The notes: generated by a model from the sequence alone, not told the origin. A DNA stretch of 64,000 nucleotides from CAVTLG01 sp963735495 (GCA_963735495.1 CAVTLG010000002.1:806001-870000), one strand, 5' to 3'. Positions 1 through 11,956 are shown, counted from the stretch's first letter. A program made the numbers and translations.

Positions 1-359
1 AACAGACGACCTATGCAGGCGCGAACTGGACCATCAAGGATGCCACACAGAGCCTGTACTTCGATGGGCAACAGGCCAAAACTGGTCAGGTTTATATCAC
101 GTTCGACCTAGTTGCTAGCAACAATAGTGATAATGATGTCAGCCTCTATGACTTTTTACGCCTGAAAGCGGGAGCTTCCACCATTTCACCTGATGACAAC
201 TCGAATCTAGACAATTTTATCAGTCTGAATGCACAGACCACAAATGTTCAAGGCTCGGCTGCATTTCAGGTTCAGCCCACATCCACAAACACGTATACCC
301 TGGATTTCCTGGCTGGTACAGATATTAGCGCACAGACCGTCAATGTTCAGTTCTCTTAA
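1..359 (+). CDS. C-terminal end of a secreted DUF4352-like protein (5' cut by window)
   Basis: An open frame runs from the left edge (first whole codon at base 3) to a TAA at 357-359, giving 118 residues without a start. The visible part has a beta-sandwich look: alternating hydrophobic strands such as QVYITFDLVASN, then an acidic and Asn-rich stretch (NNSDNDVSLYDF), and an end on a strand (AQTVNVQFS). The order of strands and the phrase about a variable 'DLVASNNSDNDVSLYDFLRLK' segment resemble the DUF4352 fold, which is common in secreted or lipid-anchored proteins of Gram-positive-type bacteria. The signal peptide or lipobox would lie outside the window. Family assignment is by eye and only moderate; that it is coding is much more certain, because the frame is clean and ends just before a strong terminator hairpin. 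Confidence 0.6.
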   Translation, partial: QTTYAGANWTIKDATQSLYFDGQQAKTGQVYITFDLVASNNSDNDVSLYDFLRLKAGASTISPDDNSNLDNFISLNAQTTNVQGSAAFQVQPTSTNTYTLDFLAGTDISAQTVNVQFS

Positions 360-422
360 TGCCTCTGCGCTGCTCTTTCAAGTCAGGTAGAGATGAAAAG
401 ATCTGGCGCAACAAAACAAAAC

Positions 423-475
423 GAGGGGAGAACCACTCCTGCTGCTTCACAGCATGCAGGTGCGGTTCTCCCCTC
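423..475. terminator. Perfect 12-bp stem-loop between converging genes
   Basis: GAGGGGAGAACC (423-434) pairs perfectly with GGTTCTCCCCTC (464-475) around a 29-base loop. It lies between the end of the plus-strand gene at 359 and the end of the minus-strand propeller gene at 490, so it can serve both. The downstream T-run is short (CTTGCTTC), so efficiency is uncertain. Confidence 0.6.
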
Positions 476-489
476 TTGCTTCACCCTGA

Positions 490-2064
490 TTATACAGCAC
501 TGACAGTGATAGTATTTACCGCCACATCGTTAGCGGAGTTGCTATTAATTGGTGCACTCACTACCGCAATTGTAGTCAGCGTAGGAACTGCCTGTGCGGG
601 CAAAACGCCACTGATGACGAGCCGGGGTAAAACTGCATCGGGAGGTATTGGATATTTCCCGTCATAAACGGCCCTGATGACAAGCGGACCAACGGGACTG
701 CTGGTGAGCTTATAACGCCAACCATCACGCCGCCCGCGTATGACAAGATGGCTCAGGTTAACCGGAATAATAGCGGTAACGCAGACCGAACCGCGCTGCG
801 TCACGCTACCAACCGGCGATTGGTTGGCAACTGTCAGCACGTAGCTGACGGTATCTCCTACCATAAAGCTGCTACCTCCCTGCGTCGTGTTAGTGATAGA
901 GAGAGCCGGCGGCAGAGATTGTGTCAGTAGCACTGTAACAGTATGGCTGTACGTGCTGGCAACCGCTAGATCGGGCAAACCATCCACGTTAAAGTCATCT
1001 ACAGCGAGCGCGTAGAGTTCAGAGTCAACAGGGTAGAGAGGTCCTGGCGCAAAGGTGCCATCGCCCTTATTGAGGAGTAGTTCGACCGTGTTACTGCCCA
1101 CATTCGTCACGGCCAGATCAGTAAAACCGTCCATGTTGAAGTCCCCCATGCCAATGGCAGCAGGAGCTTTACCAACCATATAGTCGACACCTGGCGCAAA
1201 GGTGCCATCGCCCTTATTGAGGAGTATCTTGACCGTGCCGTTGGATTGAGCCGTCGCGCCAGCACTGGCAACAGCGATATCAGGATAGCCATTATCGGTG
1301 AAATCGCCTACCGCCAGGGCAGTCGGCTTTGCATTGACTGCATAGCTGACGCCAGGCGCAAACGTACCATCACCTCGATTCATGAGTACGGTAATGGTGG
1401 CATCCAGTGTATTTAGCGTCACGAGATCAGGATAGCCGTCGTGGTTGAGATCGCCGATCGCTACCCGATAGGGATTTTTACCTACAGTGTAGGTTGGTCC
1501 TTTGGTAAAGGTACCATCACCGTTGCCAAACAGGATAGTGGCGTGATTCCAACCATTTAACACCACGAGATCAAGATGTCCATTCCCGTTCAAGTCTCCT
1601 ACCGCCAGGGCAGAAGGTGTATAATTAACCTGATAGGCTTGAGGTGGGCCGAAGGTACCATCACCCTTATTGAGCAAGATGCTGACCGTCCTATCCTTGC
1701 AGCCGTTGGCGACGACAATATCGGGATGCCCATCGCCGTTAAAATCGCCGATCACGACCGATCCTGGCAGCGAACCAGCCTGGTAGTTGACGCCAGCAGC
1801 AAAAGTGCCATTGCCATTATTCATCAAAACCGTTACAGTAGTGCTGTCCCGATTGGCCGTGACAATGTCGGGATACCCATCACCATTGAGATCACCAGTA
1901 GCCACAGCATGCGGGCCAGCATCAGTGGGATAAGCCGTCCCTGGTCCAATCGGCGGCGTAGCACGCACAGTGCCAACAGTAAACAGCGCGAGGAAACAGA
2001 AGGTTAGCAACATTATAAAGGGGATACGCACTAAGAAAGATTTATCTAATAAACGTAATTCCAT
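490..2064 (-). CDS. Secreted FG-GAP (VCBS-type) seven-blade propeller protein with C-terminal DUF11-like domain
   Basis: The start is placed at 2064 because GGGAGG lies 8 bases upstream and the product then opens with a signal peptide (MELRLLDKSF, then a hydrophobic run ending near VRA). Seven FG-GAP repeats follow, each with a calcium-loop motif of the GDxNxDGxPD type (GDLNGDGYPD, GDFNGDGHPD, GDLNGNGHLD, GDLNHDGYPD, GDFTDNGYPD, GDFNMDGFTD, DDFNVDGLPD), each followed by a 'NxGDGTF' turn. Seven copies fit one closed beta-propeller, as in integrin alpha chains. The last 130 residues (from ALSITNTTQGG) resemble the DUF11 modules of the 1057-residue surface protein at 5033-8206, which suggests the same envelope. 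There is no LPxTG motif or membrane anchor, so the product is probably secreted. The ligand is unknown. Confidence 0.85.
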   Translation of the reverse strand: MELRLLDKSFLVRIPFIMLLTFCFLALFTVGTVRATPPIGPGTAYPTDAGPHAVATGDLNGDGYPDIVTANRDSTTVTVLMNNGNGTFAAGVNYQAGSLPGSVVIGDFNGDGHPDIVVANGCKDRTVSILLNKGDGTFGPPQAYQVNYTPSALAVGDLNGNGHLDLVVLNGWNHATILFGNGDGTFTKGPTYTVGKNPYRVAIGDLNHDGYPDLVTLNTLDATITVLMNRGDGTFAPGVSYAVNAKPTALAVGDFTDNGYPDIAVASAGATAQSNGTVKILLNKGDGTFAPGVDYMVGKAPAAIGMGDFNMDGFTDLAVTNVGSNTVELLLNKGDGTFAPGPLYPVDSELYALAVDDFNVDGLPDLAVASTYSHTVTVLLTQSLPPALSITNTTQGGSSFMVGDTVSYVLTVANQSPVGSVTQRGSVCVTAIIPVNLSHLVIRGRRDGWRYKLTSSPVGPLVIRAVYDGKYPIPPDAVLPRLVISGVLPAQAVPTLTTIAVVSAPINSNSANDVAVNTITVSAV

Positions 2065-2236
2065 AACAACCGCCTCCCAAAACACCCATCAATTCACTAT
2101 AGAAGAGGAGCTTCCTTACTTCAGTATAACTCGCATCCAAATCGATAAGCAGCATTACGGCCTTACGATCTCTTCTACGATAAGCATTGTAGAAAGATAC
2201 CCGCGACAAGGCACCTTTTGCGCTCCTAGAGCCACT

Positions 2237-2272
2237 GACACGACATACCTCGTATATGGGATATGTCATGTC
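2237..2272. terminator. Stem-loop between aspS and the propeller gene
   Basis: GACACGACATA (2237-2247) pairs with TATGTCATGTC (2262-2272), 10 of 11 positions, around a 14-base loop. It lies just after the 3' end of aspS (minus strand) and 170 bases before the next minus-strand start. No clear T-run follows, so it may be a processing or weak termination site. Confidence 0.35.
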
Positions 2273-2300
2273 TCATATGGCAAGATCGTTACAGTAGAAT

Positions 2301-3608
2301 TTATGGTACGAGTCGATGTATGTCGCGTGGGAACGTCGTTGTCAGCTTCACATTCGGTACAGCGAGTAGCTGCATGAGCAGTCGTTCCGAGCCGATGGCA
2401 AAACCTCCATGCGGCGGCATACCGTATTTGAAGGCTTCCAGGTAGGATGCGAACGGTTCCAGCGGCAGATGCGCTTGCTCTAACGCGGCAATATACTCCT
2501 CATAGCGATGCAGGCGCTGTCCACCCGTTACCAGTTCAGTACCACGGAAGAGCAGATCAAACGAGTTTGAGTATGCAGGTCGCTGTGGATCAGGATGCGT
2601 ATAAAACGGACGCTTACGCATGGGATATCCCGTGACAAGCAGAAAATCACAGCCGAACTCCTGCTGCGCCCACGCACCTAGCCAGCGTTCATCTTGCGGT
2701 GAGAGGTCTGGTTCACCTCGTACATCGACATGGTGCAACTGCAAGATAAGTTCTTGAGCTTCCGCAAAATGGATATGGGGAATCTGCGCAGGCACATGCG
2801 GCATCTGTACACCTAACACAGTCAGTTCGGCAGCATAGTCTGTGCTAAGTGTACTCAAAATGTTTGCGATGACATCACGCAACAGCGCCATGATAGTAAA
2901 ATGGTTCTCGATAAAACCCATCTCGGCATCCAGACTCACATATTCGTTGATGTGACGAGTACTATCATGCGGCTCGGCACGGAAAACCGGTCCGACCTCA
3001 AAGACACGTTCGAAGACACCAAGCATGACTTGTTTATAAAACTGTGGGCTTTGCGCTAGATAGGCTGGACGTCCAAAGTAGTCAAGTTGGAAGACGTTGG
3101 CACCACTCTCGGTTGCCGCCGCGACGATCTTAGGTGTCTGGATCTCGGTGAAACCACGCTCCGTCAACAGGCTGCGGAAGCCAGACATCACGCCAGCAGC
3201 CAGGCGTAGCGTAGCACGACGACTGGGATGACGGTTGGTAACTACCGCCTGGTCGAGCAGAGTGTGTATATTGGCAGTTAGTTTGCGTTTGTTGAGCGGG
3301 ACAACAGGCGCGACAGTGACCGGTACGATAACTTCTATACTGAGAGCGTGAAGTTCTACGCCGCCTGGTGCCTGAATCTCGTCGACAACCATTCCCTCGA
3401 TAGCGATGATACTCTCAACACCGCACTGACTTTCAAGCAGTGGAGCAATTTCATGCTCCACCTCAGTAACAGCTTGCACCTGTCCCCAGCCATCGCGTAT
3501 AACCAGGAAGGTCACACCACCCAACTGGCGCAATGAGTGCAGCCAGCCGGCAACACGAATACGCTCGCCAACATGAGATACCACCTCCGTAGTACGCATA
3601 CGTTCCAT
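2301..3608 (-). CDS. aspS: Aspartyl-tRNA synthetase, archaeal/non-discriminating type
   Basis: Class II synthetase that attaches aspartate to tRNA in the cytoplasm. The order is an N-terminal OB-fold anticodon domain (about residues 1-110, IRVAGWLHSLRQLGG) then the catalytic domain, with motif 2 (VGPVFRAEPHDSTRHINEY) and motif 3 near the C-terminus (GFAIGSERLLMQLL). At about 435 residues it lacks the bacterial GAD insertion and matches the short archaeal/eukaryal type, many of which also charge tRNA-Asn. AsnRS of the same fold is the alternative, but the GAC specifier in the upstream T-box argues for Asp. The start at 3608 has AAGGA about 8 bases upstream; an in-frame ATG at 3626 would add six residues. 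The gene stands alone, controlled by its own promoter and T-box. Confidence 0.9.
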   Translation of the reverse strand: MERMRTTEVVSHVGERIRVAGWLHSLRQLGGVTFLVIRDGWGQVQAVTEVEHEIAPLLESQCGVESIIAIEGMVVDEIQAPGGVELHALSIEVIVPVTVAPVVPLNKRKLTANIHTLLDQAVVTNRHPSRRATLRLAAGVMSGFRSLLTERGFTEIQTPKIVAAATESGANVFQLDYFGRPAYLAQSPQFYKQVMLGVFERVFEVGPVFRAEPHDSTRHINEYVSLDAEMGFIENHFTIMALLRDVIANILSTLSTDYAAELTVLGVQMPHVPAQIPHIHFAEAQELILQLHHVDVRGEPDLSPQDERWLGAWAQQEFGCDFLLVTGYPMRKRPFYTHPDPQRPAYSNSFDLLFRGTELVTGGQRLHRYEEYIAALEQAHLPLEPFASYLEAFKYGMPPHGGFAIGSERLLMQLLAVPNVKLTTTFPRDIHRLVP

Positions 3609-3807
3609 AAAAAAGTTCCTTTCCATCTCTTGTTACATGCAGCAGGTTCGTCAATGACAAGCAGAGGAAGGACACCCGACAAACCTGCTGACCAATCAAC
3701 AGAGATAGTTTGTGCCTTCCTCAAGATCGTTAGCGTCTCCGGCGCTATCCATACAAACATCCTTTCTGTACTCGCTACTGCGCACATCCATTGCGCTAAG
3801 AGACAAC

Positions 3808-3843
3808 AAAAAGCCCCGGTCCCTATCAGGAGGACGAGGGCTT
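3808..3843 (-). terminator. Intrinsic terminator of the T-box leader
   Basis: On the minus strand AAGCCCTCGTCC (3832-3843) pairs with GGGACCGGGGCTT (about 3810-3823) and is followed directly by a T-run. It competes with the antiterminator that contains the T-box bulge about 20 bases upstream. Confidence 0.8.
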
Positions 3844-4120
3844 AGTCGCCTGTCGTGGTACCACCACCATTTATCCTGGCACGTTGTACAAAACCAGGAC
3901 CTTAATCAGTTCTTGATCATGACCTCTATAGCAACCTTCTCAACCAGAGATCTGACGAAAACTGTCACGCGTTAACGGGCGTATCCCGAAAAACAGCTAC
4001 TACAACATATATATTTCACTGTTTAGCTCAGGGGTGTCATTGAGTAGAGCCAACAACGACGTTTTCAGCCACAACATCGCTCTCTGTCTGCCCGCAAAGC
4101 TACTCAATCAGGTCCCCTTC
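3808..4120 (-). promoter_or_regulatory. T-box riboswitch, specifier GAC (tRNA-Asp), controlling aspS
   Basis: On the minus strand the leader shows all main T-box parts. The base of Stem I pairs AGGGG (4114-4118) with CCCCT (4030-4034), and ATTGAGTAG (4100-4108) with CTACTCAAT (4039-4047). The specifier loop reads AAT-GAC-ACC, with GAC at 4036-4038, the aspartate codon. Further on comes the T-box consensus GGTGGTACCACG (about 3854-3866), whose TGGT bulge can pair with a tRNA ACCA or, with a G-U pair, GCCA end. A terminator with a T-run follows (3808-3843). In this family, uncharged tRNA stabilises the antiterminator and lets transcription continue; here that would raise AspRS when tRNA-Asp is uncharged. 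The T-box sequence is very clear; tertiary details were not folded. Confidence 0.9.
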
Positions 4121-4157
4121 ACAGCTTTTAGCCTATTGCGCTTAGTTTGCTTAGTAC

Positions 4158-4186
4158 AGTGTACTCTGCCAGATCAGGCAAGTCAA
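4158..4186 (-). promoter_or_regulatory. Sigma-70-type promoter of the aspS T-box transcript
   Basis: On the minus strand TTGACT (4181-4186) and TACACT (4158-4163) are spaced by exactly 17 bases. A start about 7 bases later would put the first transcribed base near 4150, about 30 bases before Stem I. The -35 box overlaps the stop codon of the upstream sortase gene. Confidence 0.6.
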
Positions 4187-4812
4187 GATATAGATTTGGC
4201 ATAGACAACAAGACGCAGTGTTGTCTGATGCTGCGCTGGAATCCAGGTTCCGGCGCAGGTAATTAAGTTCAGATAGGTACCGGAAGTATCAGCAAAAATC
4301 TCCTGTGTCGGTGCATTACCAGGTGGGTAAGTTGCCATTTTTGTCACTTGAAATCTCTGCATATGTCCCTTAGCATCGGCTATCACAACCAGATCCCCGA
4401 TATGCATATAGCGCAAGTTCCAGAAGACCGCAGCCGACCCACCAGGACGATCCAGGTGCCCATCAATAACGGCACTACCTCGATCACCCGGCAATGGCCC
4501 ATTCTTGTACCAACCAACATCAGTCCACTGATGAAGCGTTGGCACTGCCATAGCACCATCAGACGACACACCCACAGGCTCAATAGGCGCATTTACTTTG
4601 ATTGAGGGGATAATAAGGGAAGCTCCACTCATATTCATGATTTTATTTGCATCAGACTGCATTACACTTGTATGCTTTATTACGTGATTGCCGGAAGGAC
4701 CATGTGTCTGTTGGGCGAATTGCCAGCGCTCCCACGCCCAGCCACCCAATACAAAACTCAGCAGCAGAAACAGTAAGCCACCGATGGCCCAGGCGTATTG
4801 CCTGCCATACAT
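4183..4812 (-). CDS. Class E/F-type sortase
   Basis: Membrane-anchored cysteine transpeptidase that cleaves LPxTG-type signals and joins the protein to the cell surface. Residues 1-30 form one N-terminal membrane segment (after MYGRQYAW); the sortase barrel follows from about residue 65 (LIIPSIKVNAPIEPVG). The catalytic triad is visible: His in VIDGHLDRPGG, Cys in LNLITCAGTW, Arg in TTLRLVVYA near the C-terminus. Length (209) fits the short class E/F sortases. It lies 220 bases downstream of the gene for an LPFTG-containing protein on the same strand, its likely substrate. The F-type call rests on GHLD/ITCAG wording and is an inference; being a sortase is not in doubt. Confidence 0.88.
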   Translation of the reverse strand: MYGRQYAWAIGGLLFLLLSFVLGGWAWERWQFAQQTHGPSGNHVIKHTSVMQSDANKIMNMSGASLIIPSIKVNAPIEPVGVSSDGAMAVPTLHQWTDVGWYKNGPLPGDRGSAVIDGHLDRPGGSAAVFWNLRYMHIGDLVVIADAKGHMQRFQVTKMATYPPGNAPTQEIFADTSGTYLNLITCAGTWIPAQHQTTLRLVVYAKSIS

Positions 4813-4989
4813 AAGTTATCCACTCCTCTCCATAAATAAGATGTTTATGCTTCTCAATTAACTACGCTCGCTACGTCTTCTACAGGAACAAGTATACGAT
4901 AGCCTAAGACAAATGCCCGCTTATACAAATTGCTCACAGAGAGAGGTGGGAGTGGCAGTTTTGACGCAACCACCCCAACCTTCAACTAA

Positions 4990-5015
4990 GGCTCCTTTCC
5001 AATTGGAAGCGAGCC
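4990..5015. terminator. Stem-loop after the surface-protein gene
   Basis: GGCTC (4990-4994) pairs with GAGCC (5011-5015), enclosing TTCC/GGAA around an AATT centre. It lies just after the 3' end of the LPFTG protein gene (minus strand) and before the sortase gene; it lacks a T-run and may only reduce read-through. Confidence 0.35.
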
Positions 5016-5032
5016 TGGACGTTCACGCCCGA

Positions 5033-8206
<3,174 letters not shown>

Positions 8207-8437
8207 TACATTCCTTCTTTTTCACTAGTGTTTCTGTAAAAGAAAGCAGGTTCGTGAAGACCATAATCAGAGTGACAAACGACTTTCTACTCGTAGTCAA
8301 CCATATTATGTCGTCATTGAAAGTATACAAAGACGATAAATAAGTAAATATAAATGATTTGGAGAATTTTATTTATCCAATAACTAGAAAGTGCCACCAG
8401 GCATAACTTTTTAGAAGAGCGGCTGAGTGTCATCGGC

Positions 8438-8544
8438 AACCGGGTAGGGGCGTGTCCTGGTGACCGCCCTGGTGGGTCTTCAGAGAGCAGGGGATGGCTC
8501 GCGTGAGGCCCAGGGCGCACGCAAGGTGACGCCCCTACCCGGTT
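8438..8544. repeat. Palindromic repeat family A, copy 1
   Basis: Arms AACCGGGTAGGGGCGT (8438-8453) and ACGCCCCTACCCGGTT (8529-8544) are perfect inverted repeats of 16 bases, around a GC-rich centre with GTGTCCTGGTGACCGCCC and GGGCGCACGCAAGGTGAC. It lies in the spacer between the divergent surface-protein gene and galU. Other copies: 11815, 27734, 34548, 42945, 44394. Confidence 0.9.
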
Positions 8545-8682
8545 GACCCCCGGATGGACAGAGACTTGTTTTTTGAGGCAGATTGACCGCAGTGGCGCAA
8601 TCAACTACAATAGGTAACAGCTATTACAATGACGGTAAACAGGCACCTCTCACGAGCCTGCATGTATATATTAGGAGGATCA

Positions 8683-9549
8683 ATGCACATTCGTAAGGCT
8701 GTGTTACCAGTTGCTGGTCTGGGAACACGCGTATTACCAGCCAGCAAGGTTGTTCCAAAGGAGATGCTTCCGATTGTCGATAAGCCAACGTTGCAGTATA
8801 TCGTGGAAGAGGCGGTCGCAGCAGGTATAGAAGAGATTATTCTCGTTACCAGTCGCAGCAAACGCAGCATTGAGGATCATTTTGATGCCTTCCCGGAGTT
8901 AGAGCAAACGCTGGAACGGAAAGGCAAACACAAAGAGCTAACCGAGTTACGCCATGTGCAAGGGCTAGCAAAGTATGTCACGGTGCGACAGATAGAACCA
9001 CTGGGATTGGGGCACGCAGTCCTGACGGCGCGCGAGCTGGTGGGCGATGAGCCGTTCATCATTATGCTGGGCGACGAAATTTTTGCGCCTGAAACGCCAC
9101 CGCTGCCACGTATGCTGGAAGTCTATGAACGCTATCAAGCTTCCGTACTCGCGCTCTTTAGCGTGCCACGCGCACAAATTTCCTCTTACGGCATTGCCTC
9201 AGTGCAAGATCTAGGCACAGGCATCTTACGAATTACCGATATGGTCGAGAAACCCCCTATAGAGGAAGCACCATCCGACCTGGCTGTCGCTGGTCGCTAT
9301 ATCGTCACCCCCGATATCTTCCCCTTGATCGAGAAACTTCCCCCAGGCAGGGGTGGCGAGATCCAGCTTACGGATGCCTTGCTACAACAGGCGCAGGCCG
9401 GACGTTGTTACGGTATTCGCATCAGCGGTCGCTATGATATGGGTACGCCGCTTGGTCTCCTGACAACATCTATCGCCTGGGGACTACGCCACCCAGACCT
9501 GGCTCCCGCTTTGCGCGCATATATGCACAAGGCATTGCAAGAAGATTAG
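8683..9549 (+). CDS. galU: UTP--glucose-1-phosphate uridylyltransferase
   Basis: Makes UDP-glucose from UTP and glucose-1-phosphate in the cytoplasm, for exopolysaccharide and glycolipid synthesis. The start at 8683 has AGGAGG four bases before ATG, and the product opens at once with the nucleotide-binding signature (MHIRKAVLPVAGLGTRVLPASK, here written in two parts: KAVLPVAGLGTR and LPASKVVPKEMLP). Other GalU marks are KPTLQYIVEEAVAAGIEEI, the IIMLGDEIF metal/sugar site, and VEKPPIEEAPSDLAVAGRY. At 288 residues it has normal length. It stands alone on the plus strand, converging on the small gene at 9562-10053 with only 12 bases between stops. A glucose-1-phosphate thymidylyltransferase is a less likely reading. 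Confidence 0.93.
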   Translation: MHIRKAVLPVAGLGTRVLPASKVVPKEMLPIVDKPTLQYIVEEAVAAGIEEIILVTSRSKRSIEDHFDAFPELEQTLERKGKHKELTELRHVQGLAKYVTVRQIEPLGLGHAVLTARELVGDEPFIIMLGDEIFAPETPPLPRMLEVYERYQASVLALFSVPRAQISSYGIASVQDLGTGILRITDMVEKPPIEEAPSDLAVAGRYIVTPDIFPLIEKLPPGRGGEIQLTDALLQQAQAGRCYGIRISGRYDMGTPLGLLTTSIAWGLRHPDLAPALRAYMHKALQED

Positions 9550-9561
9550 CGGCAGCATGAG

Positions 9562-10053
9562 CTAGTCGCGGCTCAAAGGCTGGACCGAACGCCACTGACT
9601 TGGGGAGGCAGTGAGTACAGCAGAAGTCCAGCCAGGCTCACCGAAGAGGACATTTCCATTCCATGTAGGGCTTTTGCTATAGTAATTATAGCGTATCTGC
9701 CAATGTTGACCGACTCTTTTTTTCTCATAACAGGCTGTTTCTATACCCAGACGAAAAGCAAGCAACTGCGCATAATAGGGTTGGAGTTGGTATTCTATCG
9801 CATCTGTGTCAAGTTCATGTTCAGTAAAAGACATCTCTAAGACAAATATATAGGGATAATTCTTCACTTCTGGATCGCGTTCCTCTTCTTCCGCTTGCTG
9901 GATGAGCGCTGACATACCAAACATTTCAAACTGGTAATATGGTTCACTAGCACACGCGTCCAGCTTAAATGAGGGTAACGAAAGAAGGTCGCGTACCTCC
10001 GTTGCCAGTTGTAGCAACGTTTTTTCTGTTTTCATACAGACCTGAAATGACAT
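9562..10053 (-). CDS. Uncharacterised 163-residue protein
   Basis: GGAGGGG lies 6 bases before the ATG at 10053, and the frame is uninterrupted, so it is probably a real gene. The product is soluble, acidic and rich in aromatic residues (YYQFEMFGM, NYPYIFVLEMSF, YNYYSKSPTW). No signal peptide, membrane segment, catalytic motif or known fold was recognised. It converges with galU and has its own upstream region of about 300 bases shared with the downstream end of the 10364-11587 gene. Function unknown. Confidence 0.7.
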   Translation of the reverse strand: MSFQVCMKTEKTLLQLATEVRDLLSLPSFKLDACASEPYYQFEMFGMSALIQQAEEEERDPEVKNYPYIFVLEMSFTEHELDTDAIEYQLQPYYAQLLAFRLGIETACYEKKRVGQHWQIRYNYYSKSPTWNGNVLFGEPGWTSAVLTASPSQWRSVQPLSRD

Positions 10054-10280
10054 GTGAAACCCCTCCTTGCGGGTACGGGAGGTTTGTGTAAAAATCTAAC
10101 TTCCATCTTAACGCTTGATAATGATAGGTGTCAAGCTATATCAATATGAGATAATGCTCGGACTGGCCTTTCTTTATGAAACGCCAACTATCGCCATAGC
10201 AGAGCACAGAAAATACCTGGAAATACTACTGCCGCAAGTTGACAGGAAAAACGCTGTGTGGCATAAGCATGGCGTGTGAA

Positions 10281-10310
10281 AAGAGCATAAACCAACAAAC
10301 CATAGCTCTT
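10281..10310 (-). terminator. Stem-loop terminator after the PIG-V-type gene
   Basis: AAGAGC (10281-10286) pairs with GCTCTT (10305-10310). On the minus strand the second arm runs into TTTTC, which suits termination of the gene that ends at 10364. Confidence 0.5.
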
Positions 10311-10318
10311 CTTTACAC

Positions 10319-10351
10319 ACTCATTTCACACTCATTTCACACTCATTTCAC
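10319..10351. repeat. Three tandem 11-bp direct repeats (ACTCATTTCAC)
   Basis: Three exact head-to-tail copies lie 13 bases before the 3' end of the minus-strand membrane-protein gene. The rest of the 310-base spacer 10054-10363 holds the terminator above and no gene. Confidence 0.8.
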
Positions 10352-10363
10352 ACGACCGATACG

Positions 10364-11587
10364 TCAGCCCGCCCAACGCGCAGTTACAAAAAAGAGCAAG
10401 TGCATGGTAAAGAAAACAAAGGTAAAAGCGAGGAGTGCTTTCTCCCAGCGTGGATTCTTGCTCCAGATGGCGAGAACGACAGTGGTAGGAAATGCGACCA
10501 TCGCAAAGCGCGGCGCAGACGATAACGTGCCAGGTACCAGACCTCCGGGCGTTAAGAGAATAAGCGCAACGGTCGCCAGGGTGAACATATTATAGTGCAA
10601 AGGCACGCGCTTCCAACCGGCGATCAGCACAATAATGGGAATATAGGTAAAGCTAAAATCAAAAATGTTTTGCGCCGACCACGTTGAGGCACTAAAGATA
10701 TAGCGTAACGTATTTACAGTACCGACCCAGGGCCAATCCAGATGCCGGTGCCATATGACGCGTTCTTCGACACTGAAGAGCAAAGGATTACCTTTGGTGA
10801 TGCCAAGATAGGCCATATACAACAAGATACCTGCGGGAATGAGCAGCATCGGTAGCGCGGCATTCAGGATGTGTCCCCAATGCATCTTCTTCTCCCAGGA
10901 GCCTTTCCACAGTGGCCAATAATGCTGTACCAGGACCACAACATAGGGCGCGAGCAGCACAATACCGGGGGCACGTGTCAGGGTTGCACCCAAACCACAC
11001 AGGCCCGCTAACCACCAGGCAAGCGCAGAACCACGTACCGCTCTTTGTAGGCTGTAAAACAAGAGCACGATCAATAGTAAGAAGAGCGATTCACTATAGC
11101 CCGTGAAATAGAAGAGGCCAAGTGGCGAAAAAGCCAGGAAAAACAACGTCATCCTGGCAATTGATGGCTCAAAATCCTCGTCGATGACGTTATAGAGCAC
11201 CACCAGAGCTGCAAAGAAACAGGCATTGGACAGCAGGGTAACACCTATATAAGCCACAGTGACGCTATGACCAAATAGCACATCAAACAGGCTGATCATG
11301 AGCGGCCAGAGAGGGAAAAAAGCCGTCAAATGAGGATCTTTATACCCATACAAAGCAACCTGGATAAAGTTTGCCACGTCCCATTGATTCCAGGACATCA
11401 AGCAAAGGTTTATGTTCAGCGAGCAATCAATCTTCTGCGCCTGTCCATTGACGGGAAAGCGCGAAACGCCGATATAGGTCAATATTAGAATGATCACCCG
11501 ACTCAGCACAAACACCCACGTTGCTTCTTTCCACGCAGCTCCAGAACGCTTTATATTGCACTTCCACTGAGCATACTTGTCTACCAT
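10364..11587 (-). CDS. PIG-V-type mannosyltransferase (multi-spanning membrane protein)
   Basis: A GT-C fold glycosyltransferase that would use a polyprenyl-phosphate sugar on the outer face of the membrane. The start is placed at 11587 (AGGGAG five bases upstream); an in-frame ATG at 11638 has no such site. About ten hydrophobic segments are visible. The family signs are the first-loop acidic pair in NQWDVANFIQVALYGY, followed by HLTAFFPLWPLMISL and FTGYSESLFLLL. These match the bacterial relatives of PIG-V, the GPI mannosyltransferase II, often annotated 'mannosyltransferase family protein'. At 407 residues it is of usual length. The acceptor is unknown; no glycan cluster surrounds it. Confidence 0.75.
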   Translation of the reverse strand: MVDKYAQWKCNIKRSGAAWKEATWVFVLSRVIILILTYIGVSRFPVNGQAQKIDCSLNINLCLMSWNQWDVANFIQVALYGYKDPHLTAFFPLWPLMISLFDVLFGHSVTVAYIGVTLLSNACFFAALVVLYNVIDEDFEPSIARMTLFFLAFSPLGLFYFTGYSESLFLLLIVLLFYSLQRAVRGSALAWWLAGLCGLGATLTRAPGIVLLAPYVVVLVQHYWPLWKGSWEKKMHWGHILNAALPMLLIPAGILLYMAYLGITKGNPLLFSVEERVIWHRHLDWPWVGTVNTLRYIFSASTWSAQNIFDFSFTYIPIIVLIAGWKRVPLHYNMFTLATVALILLTPGGLVPGTLSSAPRFAMVAFPTTVVLAIWSKNPRWEKALLAFTFVFFTMHLLFFVTARWAG

Positions 11588-11814
11588 GCCATCTCCCTTT
11601 AACTTTGTACAACTACCACCAGAACATCCAATGAGCAATACTTATGCGTGACAGATTTATTACACGCAAGCGAAACGTACTCTATAGTATACCTCTACCA
11701 ATTATAGCGAACTATTGCCGGGCCTAAAAGACTAACATGATCATAGCCTGGCTCCTACGCCATAGTTCCCAGAGTGTAATAAGGTCTCCATCCTTTCCCA
11801 GGAGAACCGCCAGG

Positions 11815-11904
11815 AAACGGGGTAGGGGCGTCACCTCGCGTGCGCCCCGAGGGCTTGCATCATGGCCTCCTGGGCGGTCGCAAGGACACGCCCCTACCCC
11901 GTTT
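11815..11904. repeat. Palindromic repeat family A, copy 2
   Basis: Arms AAACGGGGTAGGGGCGT (11815-11831) and ACGCCCCTACCCCGTTT (11888-11904) are perfect 17-base inverted repeats. Orientation is opposite to copy 1: the CACCTCGCGTGCGCCC half comes first. It lies in the 450-base gene-free space 11588-12039, which holds otherwise only the promoter side of the PIG-V gene and the groEL terminator. Confidence 0.9.
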
Positions 11905-11956
11905 CCCCGTCATGGACGGAAAGCCTGTGATCAAGCTAGACTGACGGAGCAAGCAC

